DNA of 64,000 nucleotides from Tissierellaceae bacterium (GTDB taxonomy: Bacteria; Bacillota; Clostridia; Tissierellales; Tissierellaceae): positions 124,001 to 188,000 of the forward strand of contig JALNZV010000001.1 in the NCBI GenBank assembly GCA_023229175.1, in the 5' to 3' direction. Shown in pieces: positions 53,389-62,732 of the stretch (the first letter of the stretch is position 1; the number at the start of each line of letters is the position of its first letter). The notes beneath the pieces are model-generated. The model did not search any database and was not told where the DNA came from. It worked only from the letters and a program-made list of their open reading frames with translations. A program made the translations under genes and the position numbers.

Positions 53389-53436
53389 ATTATCACCTCG
53401 TAAGAACTATTATTTGCATTTATCGTTCTTTAATAC

Positions 53437-53461
53437 AAAAAAAGGCATGATTTATGCCTTT
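53437..53461 (-). terminator. Terminator after sigF
   Basis: AAAGGCAT (53441-53448), GATTT, ATGCCTTT (53454-53461), with an A-run at 53437-53443 giving U-rich RNA on the minus strand. It separates spoIIA (sigma-H-driven) from the spoVA unit, expected to be sigma-G-driven. Confidence 0.85.
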
Positions 53462-54210
53462 GTCAAATTTTTCCTCATTTCTTCAATTATCTTTTTTTCA
53501 ATCCGCGATACCTGTACTTGAGAAATCCCCAATTCCTTTGCCACTTCAGTTTGAGTTTTATCCTTGAAATACCTCAATATTATAATTTGTCTATCTCTTG
53601 CCTTCAATTTCCAAAGCATCTCTTTTAATAGTATCGTATCTGTTATATCTTCTTCTCCTATGGTTTTATGACTTATTTTGTCTATTAAATACAGAGGTGA
53701 ACCATCGCTTTGATGTACAACATCGTATAGGTATTCCGGGTGATATGAAGCCTCAAGTGCCATGACTACATCCTCCTTGTCTATGCCTATATCGTCGGAA
53801 ATTTCTTGAATGGTCGGTTCCCTTCCCAATTCAAAGGATAGTCTCTCTTCTGCACCCTTTGCTCTCGTTGCAATTTGTTTTAAGGACCTGCTGACCTTAA
53901 TAAGACCGTCATCCCTTAAAAATCTTTTTATCTCGCCTATTATCATGGGAACTGCATAGGTAGAAAATTTGACGTCATAGGAGGTGTCAAATTTTTCTAT
54001 TGCCTTTAGGAGCCCAATACTGCCTATTTGAAATAAATCATCAGTTTCATAGCCTCTGTTTACAAATCCTCTTAATACGGAACGAATCAGTCCCAAATTG
54101 CAAGATACTAAAATTTCCTTTGCCTCGGCACTGCCGTTTTGTGCCTCCCCGATAAGTTCCATAGTTTCCTCATGAGACAATAGAGCCTTTCTTTCAACAC
54201 TTAAACTCAT
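53452..54210 (-). CDS. sigF: RNA polymerase sporulation sigma factor F
   Basis: 252 residues; regions 2 (D-L-F-Q-I-G-S-I-G-L-L-K-A), 3 and 4 (T-E-V-A-K-E-L-G-I-S-Q-V-Q-V-S-R) are complete. It is the first forespore-specific sigma factor, held by SpoIIAB and freed by SpoIIAA. It follows spoIIAB by 5 nt. Order AA-AB-AC is classical. Confidence 0.96.
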   Translation of the reverse strand: MSLSVERKALLSHEETMELIGEAQNGSAEAKEILVSCNLGLIRSVLRGFVNRGYETDDLFQIGSIGLLKAIEKFDTSYDVKFSTYAVPMIIGEIKRFLRDDGLIKVSRSLKQIATRAKGAEERLSFELGREPTIQEISDDIGIDKEDVVMALEASYHPEYLYDVVHQSDGSPLYLIDKISHKTIGEEDITDTILLKEMLWKLKARDRQIIILRYFKDKTQTEVAKELGISQVQVSRIEKKIIEEMRKNLTKA

Positions 54211-54215
54211 ATTAT

Positions 54216-54653
54216 CTACTCCTTATCCTTAAGGCTGTTGAATTTTTTCTTCATCTTTACCTTAGTACCTTGTCCCCTTATGCTTTCAATTTCTAAGCCG
54301 TCCATAAATGTCTCCATTACAGTAAACCCCATGCCTGATCTCTCCAGGTCTGGTTTTGATGTGTAAAATGGTTCCCTTGCCTTTTCTACGTCAGCTATGC
54401 CCATACCCATATCTTCAACAATAACTATGATTTCGTCATCAATTATTCTTGATTCTACGATAACTATGCCCTCCCTGTATTCATATCCATGTATAATAGC
54501 ATTTGTCACTGCCTCAGAAACTGCTGTTTTAATATCCGATAATTCCTCCAATGTTGGATCCAATTGAGATGCAAAGGCAGCAACTACTACCCTAGCAAAA
54601 GATTCATTACTGGATTTGCTCAGGAATTCCAGTTTCATATAGTTTTTTTCCAT
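54216..54653 (-). CDS. spoIIAB: Anti-sigma F factor (serine kinase)
   Basis: About 145 residues from ATG 54653 (MEKNYMKLEF), with GGGGAG 9 nt upstream; the ATG at 54662 sits on that site. GHKL kinase boxes: E-A-V-T-N-A-I-I-H-G near residue 45, D-M-G-M-G-I near residue 85 and G-M-G-F-T-V-M. It binds sigma F and phosphorylates SpoIIAA. Confidence 0.95.
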   Translation of the reverse strand: MEKNYMKLEFLSKSSNESFARVVVAAFASQLDPTLEELSDIKTAVSEAVTNAIIHGYEYREGIVIVESRIIDDEIIVIVEDMGMGIADVEKAREPFYTSKPDLERSGMGFTVMETFMDGLEIESIRGQGTKVKMKKKFNSLKDKE

Positions 54654-54668
54654 TATTTCCATCTCCCC

Positions 54669-55004
54669 TTAAATATTTTCCATTGCCTTTTCAATCGTTG
54701 GATAGACATTGATAATTTTTAATAGCCCTGATACCTTTAGTATCTTTTCTACGTATTCGTTGTCATTTACCATTACAATCTTTCCACCGTTTTCTAAAAT
54801 ATTCTTGTATCTACCCATTACTAGGCCAATACCTGAACTATCCATAAAGGTCAATCCCCTTAAATCCAATATAATATTTTTTATTCTGTGTTCAAAATAC
54901 TGTTTGTCGATTTTTTGCCTTACCATCTCTGTGTTGTGATGATCTAATTCTCCCTTTAATTGGACTAATAAGTTGTTTTTATGTTTTTCTACTGATAAAT
55001 ACAA
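54669..55004 (-). CDS. spoIIAA: Anti-anti-sigma factor SpoIIAA
   Basis: 111 residues, STAS domain with the phosphorylated serine in M-D-S-S-G-I-G near residue 58. TTG start with GGGGGAG upstream. When dephosphorylated by SpoIIE it displaces SpoIIAB from sigma F. First gene of the operon with a sigma-H-like promoter. Confidence 0.95.
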   Translation of the reverse strand: MYLSVEKHKNNLLVQLKGELDHHNTEMVRQKIDKQYFEHRIKNIILDLRGLTFMDSSGIGLVMGRYKNILENGGKIVMVNDNEYVEKILKVSGLLKIINVYPTIEKAMENI

Positions 55005-55035
55005 AACATCTCCCCCTATCCTTAACCTTTATAAT

Positions 55036-55064
55036 ATATTCTATAAAGAATTGAAAACTCCTTC
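55036..55064 (-). promoter_or_regulatory. Sigma-H-type promoter of spoIIA
   Basis: Minus strand: -35 GAAGGAGTT (55056-55064) and -10 ATAGAATAT (55036-55044), 11 nt apart. This is a near-perfect match to RNAGGAWWW-N11/12-RNNGAATWW. Spo0A box matches nearby were not convincing. Confidence 0.7.
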
Positions 55065-55103
55065 ATAAATTATTGACTAGTTTTGCTATTTATTGTAGAA
55101 AAG

Positions 55104-55125
55104 AAAAAAGAGTCTAAAAAGACTC
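55104..55125 (-). terminator. Terminator after folD
   Basis: GAGTCT-AAAA-AGACTC (55110-55125) with a T-run on the minus strand (A-run 55104-55109). Confidence 0.75.
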
Positions 55126-55130
55126 CTTAA

Positions 55131-55976
55131 TTACATTTTTTTACAGGCTTCTACTACGTGGGATAATAGAATGGAAGTTGTCACTGACCCTACTCCACCA
55201 GGAACAGGAGTTATTTTCGAGACTAATTCTGACACCACAGGATAGTCAATATCTCCACTTAGTTTACCTTCTTCATCTAGGCTTACGCCTACATCGATGC
55301 ATATTGAGTTTTCATTGAAATACTTCTCGTCAAAGAACTTTGCCCTGCCCAGAGCTGTAACTACTACGTCAGCATTTTTAGTTATCTCAGGCAAATTCTT
55401 TGTCCTGGAATGGCAAATTGTCACCGTAGCATTTTCATTAAGCAGCATCATGGTCAAGGGCTTCCCAAGAACCATTGATCTATTGACTACTACCACATTT
55501 TTTCCTTCCAATTCAATATTATTGTAAAGCAATATTTCCATTGCAGCTTTTGGCGTACATGGTGCAAATCCAGATAAATCTCCTTCAAAAATCTTTGCCA
55601 GTGTTACTGGATTCATGCCATCTACGTCCTTGCTAGGCACCAAGGATTCCCTGACTTTAGCCTCATCTATGTGTTTTGGCAAAGGCCTGAAAAGCAAGAC
55701 TCCAGAAATTGAATTATCTTCATTTAGCTCCCCCATTAAGGATAATAGCTCTTCTGTAGTCATATTTACATCTTGTTCAAAGACTTTTGCTTCAATCCCA
55801 ATTTTGTCACAATTTTTAATTATACTTCTCTCATAAGAAATATCGTCCGGATTGTCTCCTAACCTTACTATTCCCAATGTAGGTACCTTACCTAATTTAG
55901 CTAATTCCTCAATGTCTTTAGCCATTTTTTCTTTAATTTGGGCTGCTACAACATTGCCCTTTAGTACTTCTGCCAT
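55131..55976 (-). CDS. folD: Methylenetetrahydrofolate dehydrogenase/cyclohydrolase FolD
   Basis: 281 residues, standard length. The catalytic Tyr/Lys region in the N-terminal part is slightly different from the usual Y-x-x-x-K; it reads S-Y-E-R-S-I-I-K-N. The Rossmann motif V-V-N-R-S-M-V-L-G-K-P and the C-terminal P-V-P-G-G-V-G are intact. It interconverts 5,10-methylene-THF and 10-formyl-THF. It is a monocistronic unit. Confidence 0.93.
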   Translation of the reverse strand: MAEVLKGNVVAAQIKEKMAKDIEELAKLGKVPTLGIVRLGDNPDDISYERSIIKNCDKIGIEAKVFEQDVNMTTEELLSLMGELNEDNSISGVLLFRPLPKHIDEAKVRESLVPSKDVDGMNPVTLAKIFEGDLSGFAPCTPKAAMEILLYNNIELEGKNVVVVNRSMVLGKPLTMMLLNENATVTICHSRTKNLPEITKNADVVVTALGRAKFFDEKYFNENSICIDVGVSLDEEGKLSGDIDYPVVSELVSKITPVPGGVGSVTTSILLSHVVEACKKM

Positions 55977-56045
55977 TTAGCAACACCTCTCTCTATATAT
56001 TTACTTATTTTTTAAAGACTACTTAGTATATGATAGCCCTGATTG

Positions 56046-57077
56046 TTAATTAATTATTCTTCTAGCAGTTACATATCTAGATTTATAATAAGTTTCATCT
56101 AAAGAAGAAATCATTACTTTCCTCTTGCCAGAAGAAGCATGTATCATGTTACCATCTCCTATATAGATGCCTACATGACCAATGGATTTTCCAGATGTCC
56201 TGAAGAATACTAAATCTCCAGGAATCAGATCCTGTTTATTCACGGAAATGCCATTTTTAGCTTGATCCCTAGAGGACCTATTTAGTTTAATGTCTAACCC
56301 ATTTAGATATATGGAATAAGTCAGTCCAGAACAGTCATATCCCTTTGCACCTGTCCCCGCATAAGAATAGGGCTTGCCCAATGCATTGTATGCCAACTCT
56401 ATTACCTTCGTAATATCAGGAGACCTTCTCGATTCGCTGCTCCTGCTGACTCTATCTGCAGTTCTCCTTAATTCTACAAGGCTTTCACTTGCTTTAAATT
56501 CATTGCCTTTATCGTCTATAATGACATAATTACCCTCATTAAAATCTTTAATAGTGACTGACTCTCCCTTTACTAAGGCGTAATATTTACCATCGTTTAT
56601 TAAAACCTTATGGACCTTTGAAATTCCAAAAGAATTGTTGTCCTCTGTCAACTCCTCTAGTTGGGGCAAATATATGTAACCATTAGTCCCGTCTTCGGTG
56701 CTAAATAAACCATAGTCTCCATCAATTTTTAGAGCTTGTACAATCTCATCTTTATTTAAAAATTTTATAATATTTCTACCAGGTTCCTCTAGCAAAGTAG
56801 TATGTGTCATGACCTTATATTTATTAGTTGTCCTATCTTTTCTCAGTAAGACGTTTATGGGCACCTCATACAAGGTTTTATCCTTTTCGACGATATAGGA
56901 CCTACTGGTTTCTCTAATGAGGTTTACTTCCTCTTCCCTCTGGAATATTATTTGACTTTCATCTTCTTCAACGCTTATATATTCCCTGACAAATATTCCT
57001 GTGTCTTTAAAACCCACTAGGCCAATTAGGCATATACCCACAATGGCAATGGAAAGTTTGTGTTTTCTATTTTGCAA
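56046..57077 (-). CDS. Secreted NlpC/P60 cell-wall hydrolase with SH3-like domains
   Basis: About 343 residues from TTG 57077, with GGGGAG 8 nt upstream; GTG 57086 is the alternative. A signal anchor (about 10-25), SH3-like beta segments in the middle, and a C-terminal NlpC/P60 peptidase with catalytic Cys in Y-D-C-S-G-L and His in G-H-V-G-I-Y-I-G. It cleaves peptide stems of peptidoglycan outside the cell. Confidence 0.88.
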   Translation of the reverse strand: MQNRKHKLSIAIVGICLIGLVGFKDTGIFVREYISVEEDESQIIFQREEEVNLIRETSRSYIVEKDKTLYEVPINVLLRKDRTTNKYKVMTHTTLLEEPGRNIIKFLNKDEIVQALKIDGDYGLFSTEDGTNGYIYLPQLEELTEDNNSFGISKVHKVLINDGKYYALVKGESVTIKDFNEGNYVIIDDKGNEFKASESLVELRRTADRVSRSSESRRSPDITKVIELAYNALGKPYSYAGTGAKGYDCSGLTYSIYLNGLDIKLNRSSRDQAKNGISVNKQDLIPGDLVFFRTSGKSIGHVGIYIGDGNMIHASSGKRKVMISSLDETYYKSRYVTARRIIN

Positions 57078-57183
57078 TATTAACACTCCCCTACAATTAT
57101 TTGATTACCCAAAATCTATTGTATTATAATTAGTAGAATAATACAATGACATATTACAAAATGTCCACAAAATTTAAGCTTTA

Positions 57184-58044
57184 TTAAAAAGGTTCCACAT
57201 GTACCATACAATGTTTTATATCCTCTATATCTTTTTCTAGCTTGTCGTGGACCATTTCTGCTATTTCGTGACCTTCTAAAACTGATATATTTGCATCTAC
57301 TAATATTTCAATATCAACATATATCTTATTGCCAAATACCCTGGTTTTAAGTCCTTTAATGCCTCTAACGCCTTTTATTTGTCTTACTTTCTTCTCTATT
57401 TCCTTTATAATTTCCTTGCCTGCAGACTCATCTACTAATTCCTTGACAGATTTAATATATAACTCCACTCCAACTTTAATAACAAAAATTGAAACTACAA
57501 TACCAGCAATTGGATCTAGGGCAGGAAAGCCCAATCTGGCTCCAAGTATGCCTATTAATGTGCCTATAGAAGAAAATGCATCTGACCTATGGTGCCAAGC
57601 ATCGGCTTCCATTGATATGCTTTTGATTTTTTTTGCAACCCTAATTGTATACCAATACATTCCCTCTTTGGTGACTATGGACAGCAAAGCAGCCATTAGA
57701 GCCAAGAGCTTTGGGGTCTGAATTTGCCCACCTATTAAAACTTTAATAGATTCATATCCGATGTAAATACCTGTCAACAACAAAAGTATACTCAATATCT
57801 TCGCAAATACAGATTCGTACTTTTCATGGCCGTATGGGTGCTCCTCATCAGCTTCCTTAGAAGAAACTTTTAATCCTAGCATTACTACAAAGGTAGTCAA
57901 TACATCTGACAGAGTATGAATCCCATCTGCAACCATGGCATTACTATTGCCAAGTATACCTGAAGTTACCTTTATAACTGCTAATACAACATTAATCATT
58001 ACTGTTATCCACGAAACCTTAACCCCTAGTTTATAATTATCCAT
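57184..58044 (-). CDS. Cation diffusion facilitator family transporter
   Basis: 286 residues, six membrane helices and a cytoplasmic C-terminal domain. The H-T-L-S-D and H-x-x-S-D metal sites (A-D-G-I-H-T-L-S-D near residue 41, A-W-H-H-R-S-D-A near 150) are present. Exports a divalent metal such as Zn, Mn or Fe by proton exchange; selectivity cannot be decided. Confidence 0.92.
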   Translation of the reverse strand: MDNYKLGVKVSWITVMINVVLAVIKVTSGILGNSNAMVADGIHTLSDVLTTFVVMLGLKVSSKEADEEHPYGHEKYESVFAKILSILLLLTGIYIGYESIKVLIGGQIQTPKLLALMAALLSIVTKEGMYWYTIRVAKKIKSISMEADAWHHRSDAFSSIGTLIGILGARLGFPALDPIAGIVVSIFVIKVGVELYIKSVKELVDESAGKEIIKEIEKKVRQIKGVRGIKGLKTRVFGNKIYVDIEILVDANISVLEGHEIAEMVHDKLEKDIEDIKHCMVHVEPF

Positions 58045-58072
58045 CTTTATCCCCCAATTTATTCTAAAAACT

Positions 58073-59950
58073 TTAGCTTAAATCGTATTCCCTTTTTGTA
58101 GATTTAACAATTAACTCAATTTCTTCTTCATTTAAATTAAAATATTCTCCAACAATGCGGTCAATTTCCATCTGACACCTAAATATCTCCGCTTTTTCGT
58201 ATTCTTTGTCAGCTTGTGCTGAAAATCTTTTAATATCTAAAATTTTAAGCACATACATTTCTATTTCTTGCATTATATCGTCTGTTGATATTAGAATATC
58301 CAACACCGCATTGGGATAATAGTCATACGTTCCCTTACCAATCTTTTTTCCAAAAAGTTTGAAATAAAATTCATATATTCTTGAATTTAAAATTCCCAAT
58401 AGATATTCCAGGTTTATGATATATTTATATTCATCTTTTACTATCATAGAATAGATGTCTGCACTAAAATAAAAACATTTTTCATCTAATGCAAATCTAT
58501 TTTCTCTAGCCTTGTAGGGAAAAATTAGTTTTCGCTGTTCAAATAGTTTCGTATCCCTTCCCCACTGTAGTTTATACCATTCCCTTGATCCGTTTTTACA
58601 TTCTCTCCTGTTTTGCAGTTTTTCCTGAAAATTCCTTATGTAACCAACGGCATTTGGAAAATCCTCCATTTTACCTATTAAATCTGAATAAATCAAGAAC
58701 TGCTTTCCCTCTGAAATATTATACCTTTGCACGCTACTATTTTTAATCCATTTTTTGAGCAATATTCTTTCTATTTCATATCTTTCAATTTCTTCTTCTG
58801 TCAGGACAAAGGCTTTATCTCCACCTGTGATTACTCCCTGAAATGTATGGACCACATCCCTGAGTCTTAGATTTGATTTTCTTTGTATCTTTTCATAAAT
58901 ACGCCTTTTTACAGGAGATAATAATATCCACCTGTCTGTCCCTAATTTCTCTTTATTTATACTAAACTTTTCAAAAACATTTGTATTTATTAATTCGCTT
59001 AAATTATCAAGATTTGTAAAATTATACTCATCGTCGATTAATTTAGTTACATTTATATCGCCACCGTCATTTGCCTCTTTGCTAAATATAAATATTCCAG
59101 TGGCTACTCCAACACCCTTAAAGATACTAGCTCCATAGAAGTCAAGAATTTCTACCATATTCCCATTTTCTAAAATATATTCCCTTAGTTTCCTCCCTGT
59201 AGGATTTTCCATAAAGTATCGAGAGGTTATTATACCTGCCACTCCTTCTGCTTTCAGGACCTCAAATGTCCTTTTTATAAATGCGAAGGATATATCTGCT
59301 TTATCCTTAAAGACCTCTTTATATTCCATCATCAGCCACTTCTTATACCCAATATCCAATTGCTTATGACCTATATATGGGGGGTTTCCTACTACGAAAT
59401 CGTATTTTCTACTCCAAAATCTTTTTAATGTATTTGTTTCATTAGTCATCCCTTCGATTTCATTTTCCCATCTGATTAAACTGTCGCAGTGAAGAATATT
59501 TGAGTTGAGGTTTGGACTTCTAGCTCCCTTGGAATACAAGGCCCCTCTAGTTAATTCAACGGCGAAGTTATCCTTATCGGCACCATATATACAGTGTTTT
59601 AGTATGTGATAGTGGAGATTGTCCCTTATCCAATAATCTGAACCTTTAATCTCCGATTCAACCCCATCTGTTTTTATTATATACGTTTCATCCTTATATG
59701 CTTCCCTTAAAAGCTCTAATTCCTTAATAAATTTTTCCATAAGTAAATCATAAGCATGTAAAAGAAAGTATCCTACCCCACATGAAATGTCTATTATAGT
59801 AACAAAAGGGTTGTTAATTATGTCAATCTTTCCCAATGTATTTTCTACTATGTATTTAACTATGTATTCCGGCGTATAAAATTGACCCATAGCCTTTTTA
59901 CTTTTTTTATCTATATTTGCCTCATAAGTTCTTCCCAATTTATTGCCCAT
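58073..59950 (-). CDS. CamA-like orphan DNA adenine methyltransferase
   Basis: 625 residues of the gamma-class N6-adenine methyltransferases. The SAM motif D-I-S-C-G-V-G-Y-F near residue 50, catalytic N-P-P-Y-I-G-H near residue 190, and a C-terminal TaqI-like target recognition domain (F-Q-G-V-I-T-G-G-D-K-A-F, N-R-R-E-C-K-N-G, W-G-R, L-L-G-I-L-N-S). These blocks correspond, as I recall it, to CamA of C. difficile, which methylates CAAAAA and promotes sporulation. No restriction endonuclease gene is adjacent. AGGTGATTAA precedes the ATG. Confidence 0.85.
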   Translation of the reverse strand: MGNKLGRTYEANIDKKSKKAMGQFYTPEYIVKYIVENTLGKIDIINNPFVTIIDISCGVGYFLLHAYDLLMEKFIKELELLREAYKDETYIIKTDGVESEIKGSDYWIRDNLHYHILKHCIYGADKDNFAVELTRGALYSKGARSPNLNSNILHCDSLIRWENEIEGMTNETNTLKRFWSRKYDFVVGNPPYIGHKQLDIGYKKWLMMEYKEVFKDKADISFAFIKRTFEVLKAEGVAGIITSRYFMENPTGRKLREYILENGNMVEILDFYGASIFKGVGVATGIFIFSKEANDGGDINVTKLIDDEYNFTNLDNLSELINTNVFEKFSINKEKLGTDRWILLSPVKRRIYEKIQRKSNLRLRDVVHTFQGVITGGDKAFVLTEEEIERYEIERILLKKWIKNSSVQRYNISEGKQFLIYSDLIGKMEDFPNAVGYIRNFQEKLQNRRECKNGSREWYKLQWGRDTKLFEQRKLIFPYKARENRFALDEKCFYFSADIYSMIVKDEYKYIINLEYLLGILNSRIYEFYFKLFGKKIGKGTYDYYPNAVLDILISTDDIMQEIEMYVLKILDIKRFSAQADKEYEKAEIFRCQMEIDRIVGEYFNLNEEEIELIVKSTKREYDLS

Positions 59951-59983
59951 TTAATCACCTAATATCTTATATTTGTCTCATAA

Positions 59984-60009
59984 AAAATTCCAGTTTAAAC
60001 TGGAATTTT
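59984..60009 (-). terminator. Terminator after the chemotaxis receptor gene
   Basis: AAAATTCCAGTTTAAACTGGAATTTT is a 26-nt perfect inverted repeat with an A-run at 59982-59987, giving a T-tract on the minus strand. It partly overlaps the end of the gene. Confidence 0.8.
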
Positions 60010-61609
60010 AAGATTTAAATTTCGATATACTGTCATTCATCCTAATGGCTAAGTTAGATAATTCTATACTAGTATTGGCGATTTCCTCCATAGAAGCAGT
60101 TTGCTGCTCTACAGAGGCAGCTGCTTCCTCAGAGCCTGCAGCATTTTCTTCAGAAATTGCCGACAAATTCTCCATACCTATGATTACATCGTCTTTCTTA
60201 ACTGCCATTTCCTCTCCAGATCTGCTTATATTTTCAATGGCTTCCTTTATTTTTTCTATAGAATTTGCAATACCTTCAAATTTATTATTAGTCATATTTA
60301 CGCTTTCTGTTTGGGAAACTACTATGTTTTCCACTGTTCCCATTGTATCTACTGCATAATGAGTTTTTTTAATTAAATCCCCTACTATTTTTGATATTTC
60401 CTCTGTGAAATTATTAGATTGAATGGCTAGCTTCCTAACTTCTTCAGCTACTACTGCAAACCCACGTCCAGCATCTCCTGCACTTGCTGCCTCTATAGCT
60501 GCATTTAAAGCCAATAGGTTAGTTTGTTCTGCAATATCTTGTATCATATAACTGGCCTTTTCTATTCGTGCTGCACTTTCGCTTGTATCCAAAATTACTT
60601 CCTTTACTTTCCTTGATGCCTGGTTGTTCTCCTGTGTTTTTTTTACTAATTCACTGATTATTTTTAGCCCCTCATTTTTAAGGTTATTTACTTCTTCAGC
60701 GGAAATTCCCAACTCTACTATAAGCCTTTGCTCTTCTTCTACTAGATTGCCCAATTGAGCCATATTGATAGCACCCTTTTCTGTCTCTTCCGCTTGCTCA
60801 CCAGCCCCTTTGGCAATCTCCTCAATTACCCTTGCAACCTCATCGGTGGCCATGGCAGATTCGCTTGTGAGATGGGTCAACTGGCTAGAAAACCCTGTAA
60901 CCTCACCTGAAAGCTCGGAAATTTGTTTTACAAGGTTTCTCAGTCTATCAATAACCTTTTGAAAGGCATTGGATATTAATCCGATTTCATCTTTTCTTAC
61001 AATAAATTCATCCGGCACATCTTCAGATATATCTAGTTTGTCTATACCTTTAAATAGTTTCATCAAAGGAGTAGATATTTCTCTGCTGCTCATTACCCAT
61101 AATAGAACCAAAATAATTAAGTTCAGTCCTAAAATAGCCAGTTGAAAGACCTTTAAAGTGACGACCTTGCCTTTTGAATAGTCCTCGGCAGCGTATACGG
61201 CCTTATTTGATAGGTCGTAAAACACTTCACTTTCATCTCGCAATTTATCGCTATTTTTTACCTTTCTGTTTTCATATACTACTTCTTTTAATGTTTCCCA
61301 TTCAGCTTTTACATCTTCCAAGGCTTTTATATAATTTTTGTCCCTGGCCTCAGGAAGCCCTAAATCTTCATTCCCATATAACAGTCCATTTATGTTGTTT
61401 TCGATGAGCACAATTAAGTCATCGGACTCAACTCCTGAAAGTTCCAATTTCGAAAATCTTTGTCCTGCACCTCTGATTACACCAGTCTCGTTGATGACTT
61501 TGCTATCTGCATCCATTCTACTTAACTGAAAAAATACAGATATTGTACTACTTAAGGAAAAAATCAACAAAATTAATAGCATTGCTTTTAATTTGGCACT
61601 TATTTTCAT
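60008..61609 (-). CDS. Methyl-accepting chemotaxis protein (PilJ-type sensor)
   Basis: 533 residues. Two membrane segments (about 9-28 and 155-175) frame an extracellular domain whose early V-I-R-G-A-G-Q-R-F-S-K-L resembles the P-box of nitrate/type IV pili sensors. HAMP follows, then a methyl-accepting domain with the hairpin signature A-A-I-E-A-A-S-A-G-D-A-G-R-G-F-A-V-V. No other che genes are near. Ligand unknown. Confidence 0.92.
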   Translation of the reverse strand: MKISAKLKAMLLILLIFSLSSTISVFFQLSRMDADSKVINETGVIRGAGQRFSKLELSGVESDDLIVLIENNINGLLYGNEDLGLPEARDKNYIKALEDVKAEWETLKEVVYENRKVKNSDKLRDESEVFYDLSNKAVYAAEDYSKGKVVTLKVFQLAILGLNLIILVLLWVMSSREISTPLMKLFKGIDKLDISEDVPDEFIVRKDEIGLISNAFQKVIDRLRNLVKQISELSGEVTGFSSQLTHLTSESAMATDEVARVIEEIAKGAGEQAEETEKGAINMAQLGNLVEEEQRLIVELGISAEEVNNLKNEGLKIISELVKKTQENNQASRKVKEVILDTSESAARIEKASYMIQDIAEQTNLLALNAAIEAASAGDAGRGFAVVAEEVRKLAIQSNNFTEEISKIVGDLIKKTHYAVDTMGTVENIVVSQTESVNMTNNKFEGIANSIEKIKEAIENISRSGEEMAVKKDDVIIGMENLSAISEENAAGSEEAAASVEQQTASMEEIANTSIELSNLAIRMNDSISKFKS

Positions 61610-61689
61610 TAGTTATACCCCCATATTCGTAAACTTTTACCATTTGAAAACACTTATAAGCCATTAATACCCAGTATGTTAAGGTGTAT

Positions 61690-62544
61690 TCACTCTACTG
61701 TAATTTGTTTGTTGGCTATTACACTTCTTAAGGCCAATGTAACTATGACAATTAATCCACCTATTAAGGAGTAAACACTAGGTTTTTCTCCATAAAAAAT
61801 TACAACCCATATGGGATTTAGTATAGGTTCTAAAAACATTATAAGTATAGATTCCAATGCTGTTAGATGTTTTATTGCCAAAGCATAGAGAATATAGGAA
61901 ATTCCCAATTGGAATACTCCCAGTAGAAAAATCCCAAATATATTTTGAATTGTAAAACTCGCCTGAAACAAAAATGGCAATCCAATCAATACAGTAATGA
62001 AATGGCCTAGCAATGTGGTCTCCACTGGCGAACCATCTTTTTGCATTCTCATGCCTATGGTGGATCCTGCCAAGGCAACGCCACTTAATATGGCGACTAT
62101 GTTCCCCTCTAAACTGCCTCCCCCCATATCGTCTATAAAAAATAATATCATCCCCAAAGACACTATAACTATGGATATACCGTCATACCATCTAATTCTC
62201 TCTTTTAATATCCATGCCCCTAATATGGCAACCCAAATTGGCGCAGTAAATTGTAAAACAACTGCATTGGCCGCCGTTGTCAATTTATTTGCCAATATGA
62301 ATCCTGTAACCATACCAGCATAGGAAATCGCACCTACTACTTGTGGTTTAGAAAACGTAAACTTTGGTTTTTTAAGGTATGCCCAAACTATGGCCACAGA
62401 AAAAATGCCCCTTGAGCTAGCAATGGCCATTGGATTCATATCTATAAATTTGAGCAATATGCCTCCAGTACTGAGCAAAGTGGCAGCAATGATGGTGTAC
62501 ACAATTGCTTTGATTCTTTCTTTTTTTGTCGAAGTATTGTCCAT
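61690..62544 (-). CDS. DMT superfamily permease (EamA)
   Basis: 284 residues, ten membrane helices in two EamA repeats. The motif S-T-G-G-I-L-L-K-F near residue 20 and L-E-P-I-L-N-P-I-W near the C-terminus are typical. Probably a metabolite exporter; substrate not predictable. Confidence 0.9.
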   Translation of the reverse strand: MDNTSTKKERIKAIVYTIIAATLLSTGGILLKFIDMNPMAIASSRGIFSVAIVWAYLKKPKFTFSKPQVVGAISYAGMVTGFILANKLTTAANAVVLQFTAPIWVAILGAWILKERIRWYDGISIVIVSLGMILFFIDDMGGGSLEGNIVAILSGVALAGSTIGMRMQKDGSPVETTLLGHFITVLIGLPFLFQASFTIQNIFGIFLLGVFQLGISYILYALAIKHLTALESILIMFLEPILNPIWVVIFYGEKPSVYSLIGGLIVIVTLALRSVIANKQITVE

Positions 62545-62621
62545 TTTTCACCTCTATATGATATTATCAATATTTATTGTATCAATATGAGTATAATAAA
62601 AAAAGCTATAAAACACAAGAA

Positions 62622-62645
62622 AAACCCTAGATATATCTAGGGTTT
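62622..62645. terminator. Hairpin upstream of the deacetylase gene (first copy)
   Basis: A 24-nt perfect inverted repeat, AAACCCTAGATA/TATCTAGGGTTT. A nearly identical hairpin lies at 63725-63749, on the other side of the gene. On the plus strand it stands before the deacetylase promoter. I see no gene ending here on plus, and DMT starts at 62544 on minus. Confidence 0.65.
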
Positions 62646-62675
62646 AAATTGTAAATGCGTTTCATTCTTTAATAC

Positions 62676-62704
62676 TTGTCTAAGTTCTCAGCAGATGCTA
62701 TATT
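62676..62704 (+). promoter_or_regulatory. Promoter for the polysaccharide deacetylase gene
   Basis: TTGTCT (62676-62681), 17 nt, TATATT (62699-62704), 28 nt before the ATG. Confidence 0.7.
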
Positions 62705-62732
62705 ATATGTATCACCAGAAGGGGGAGTTTTT

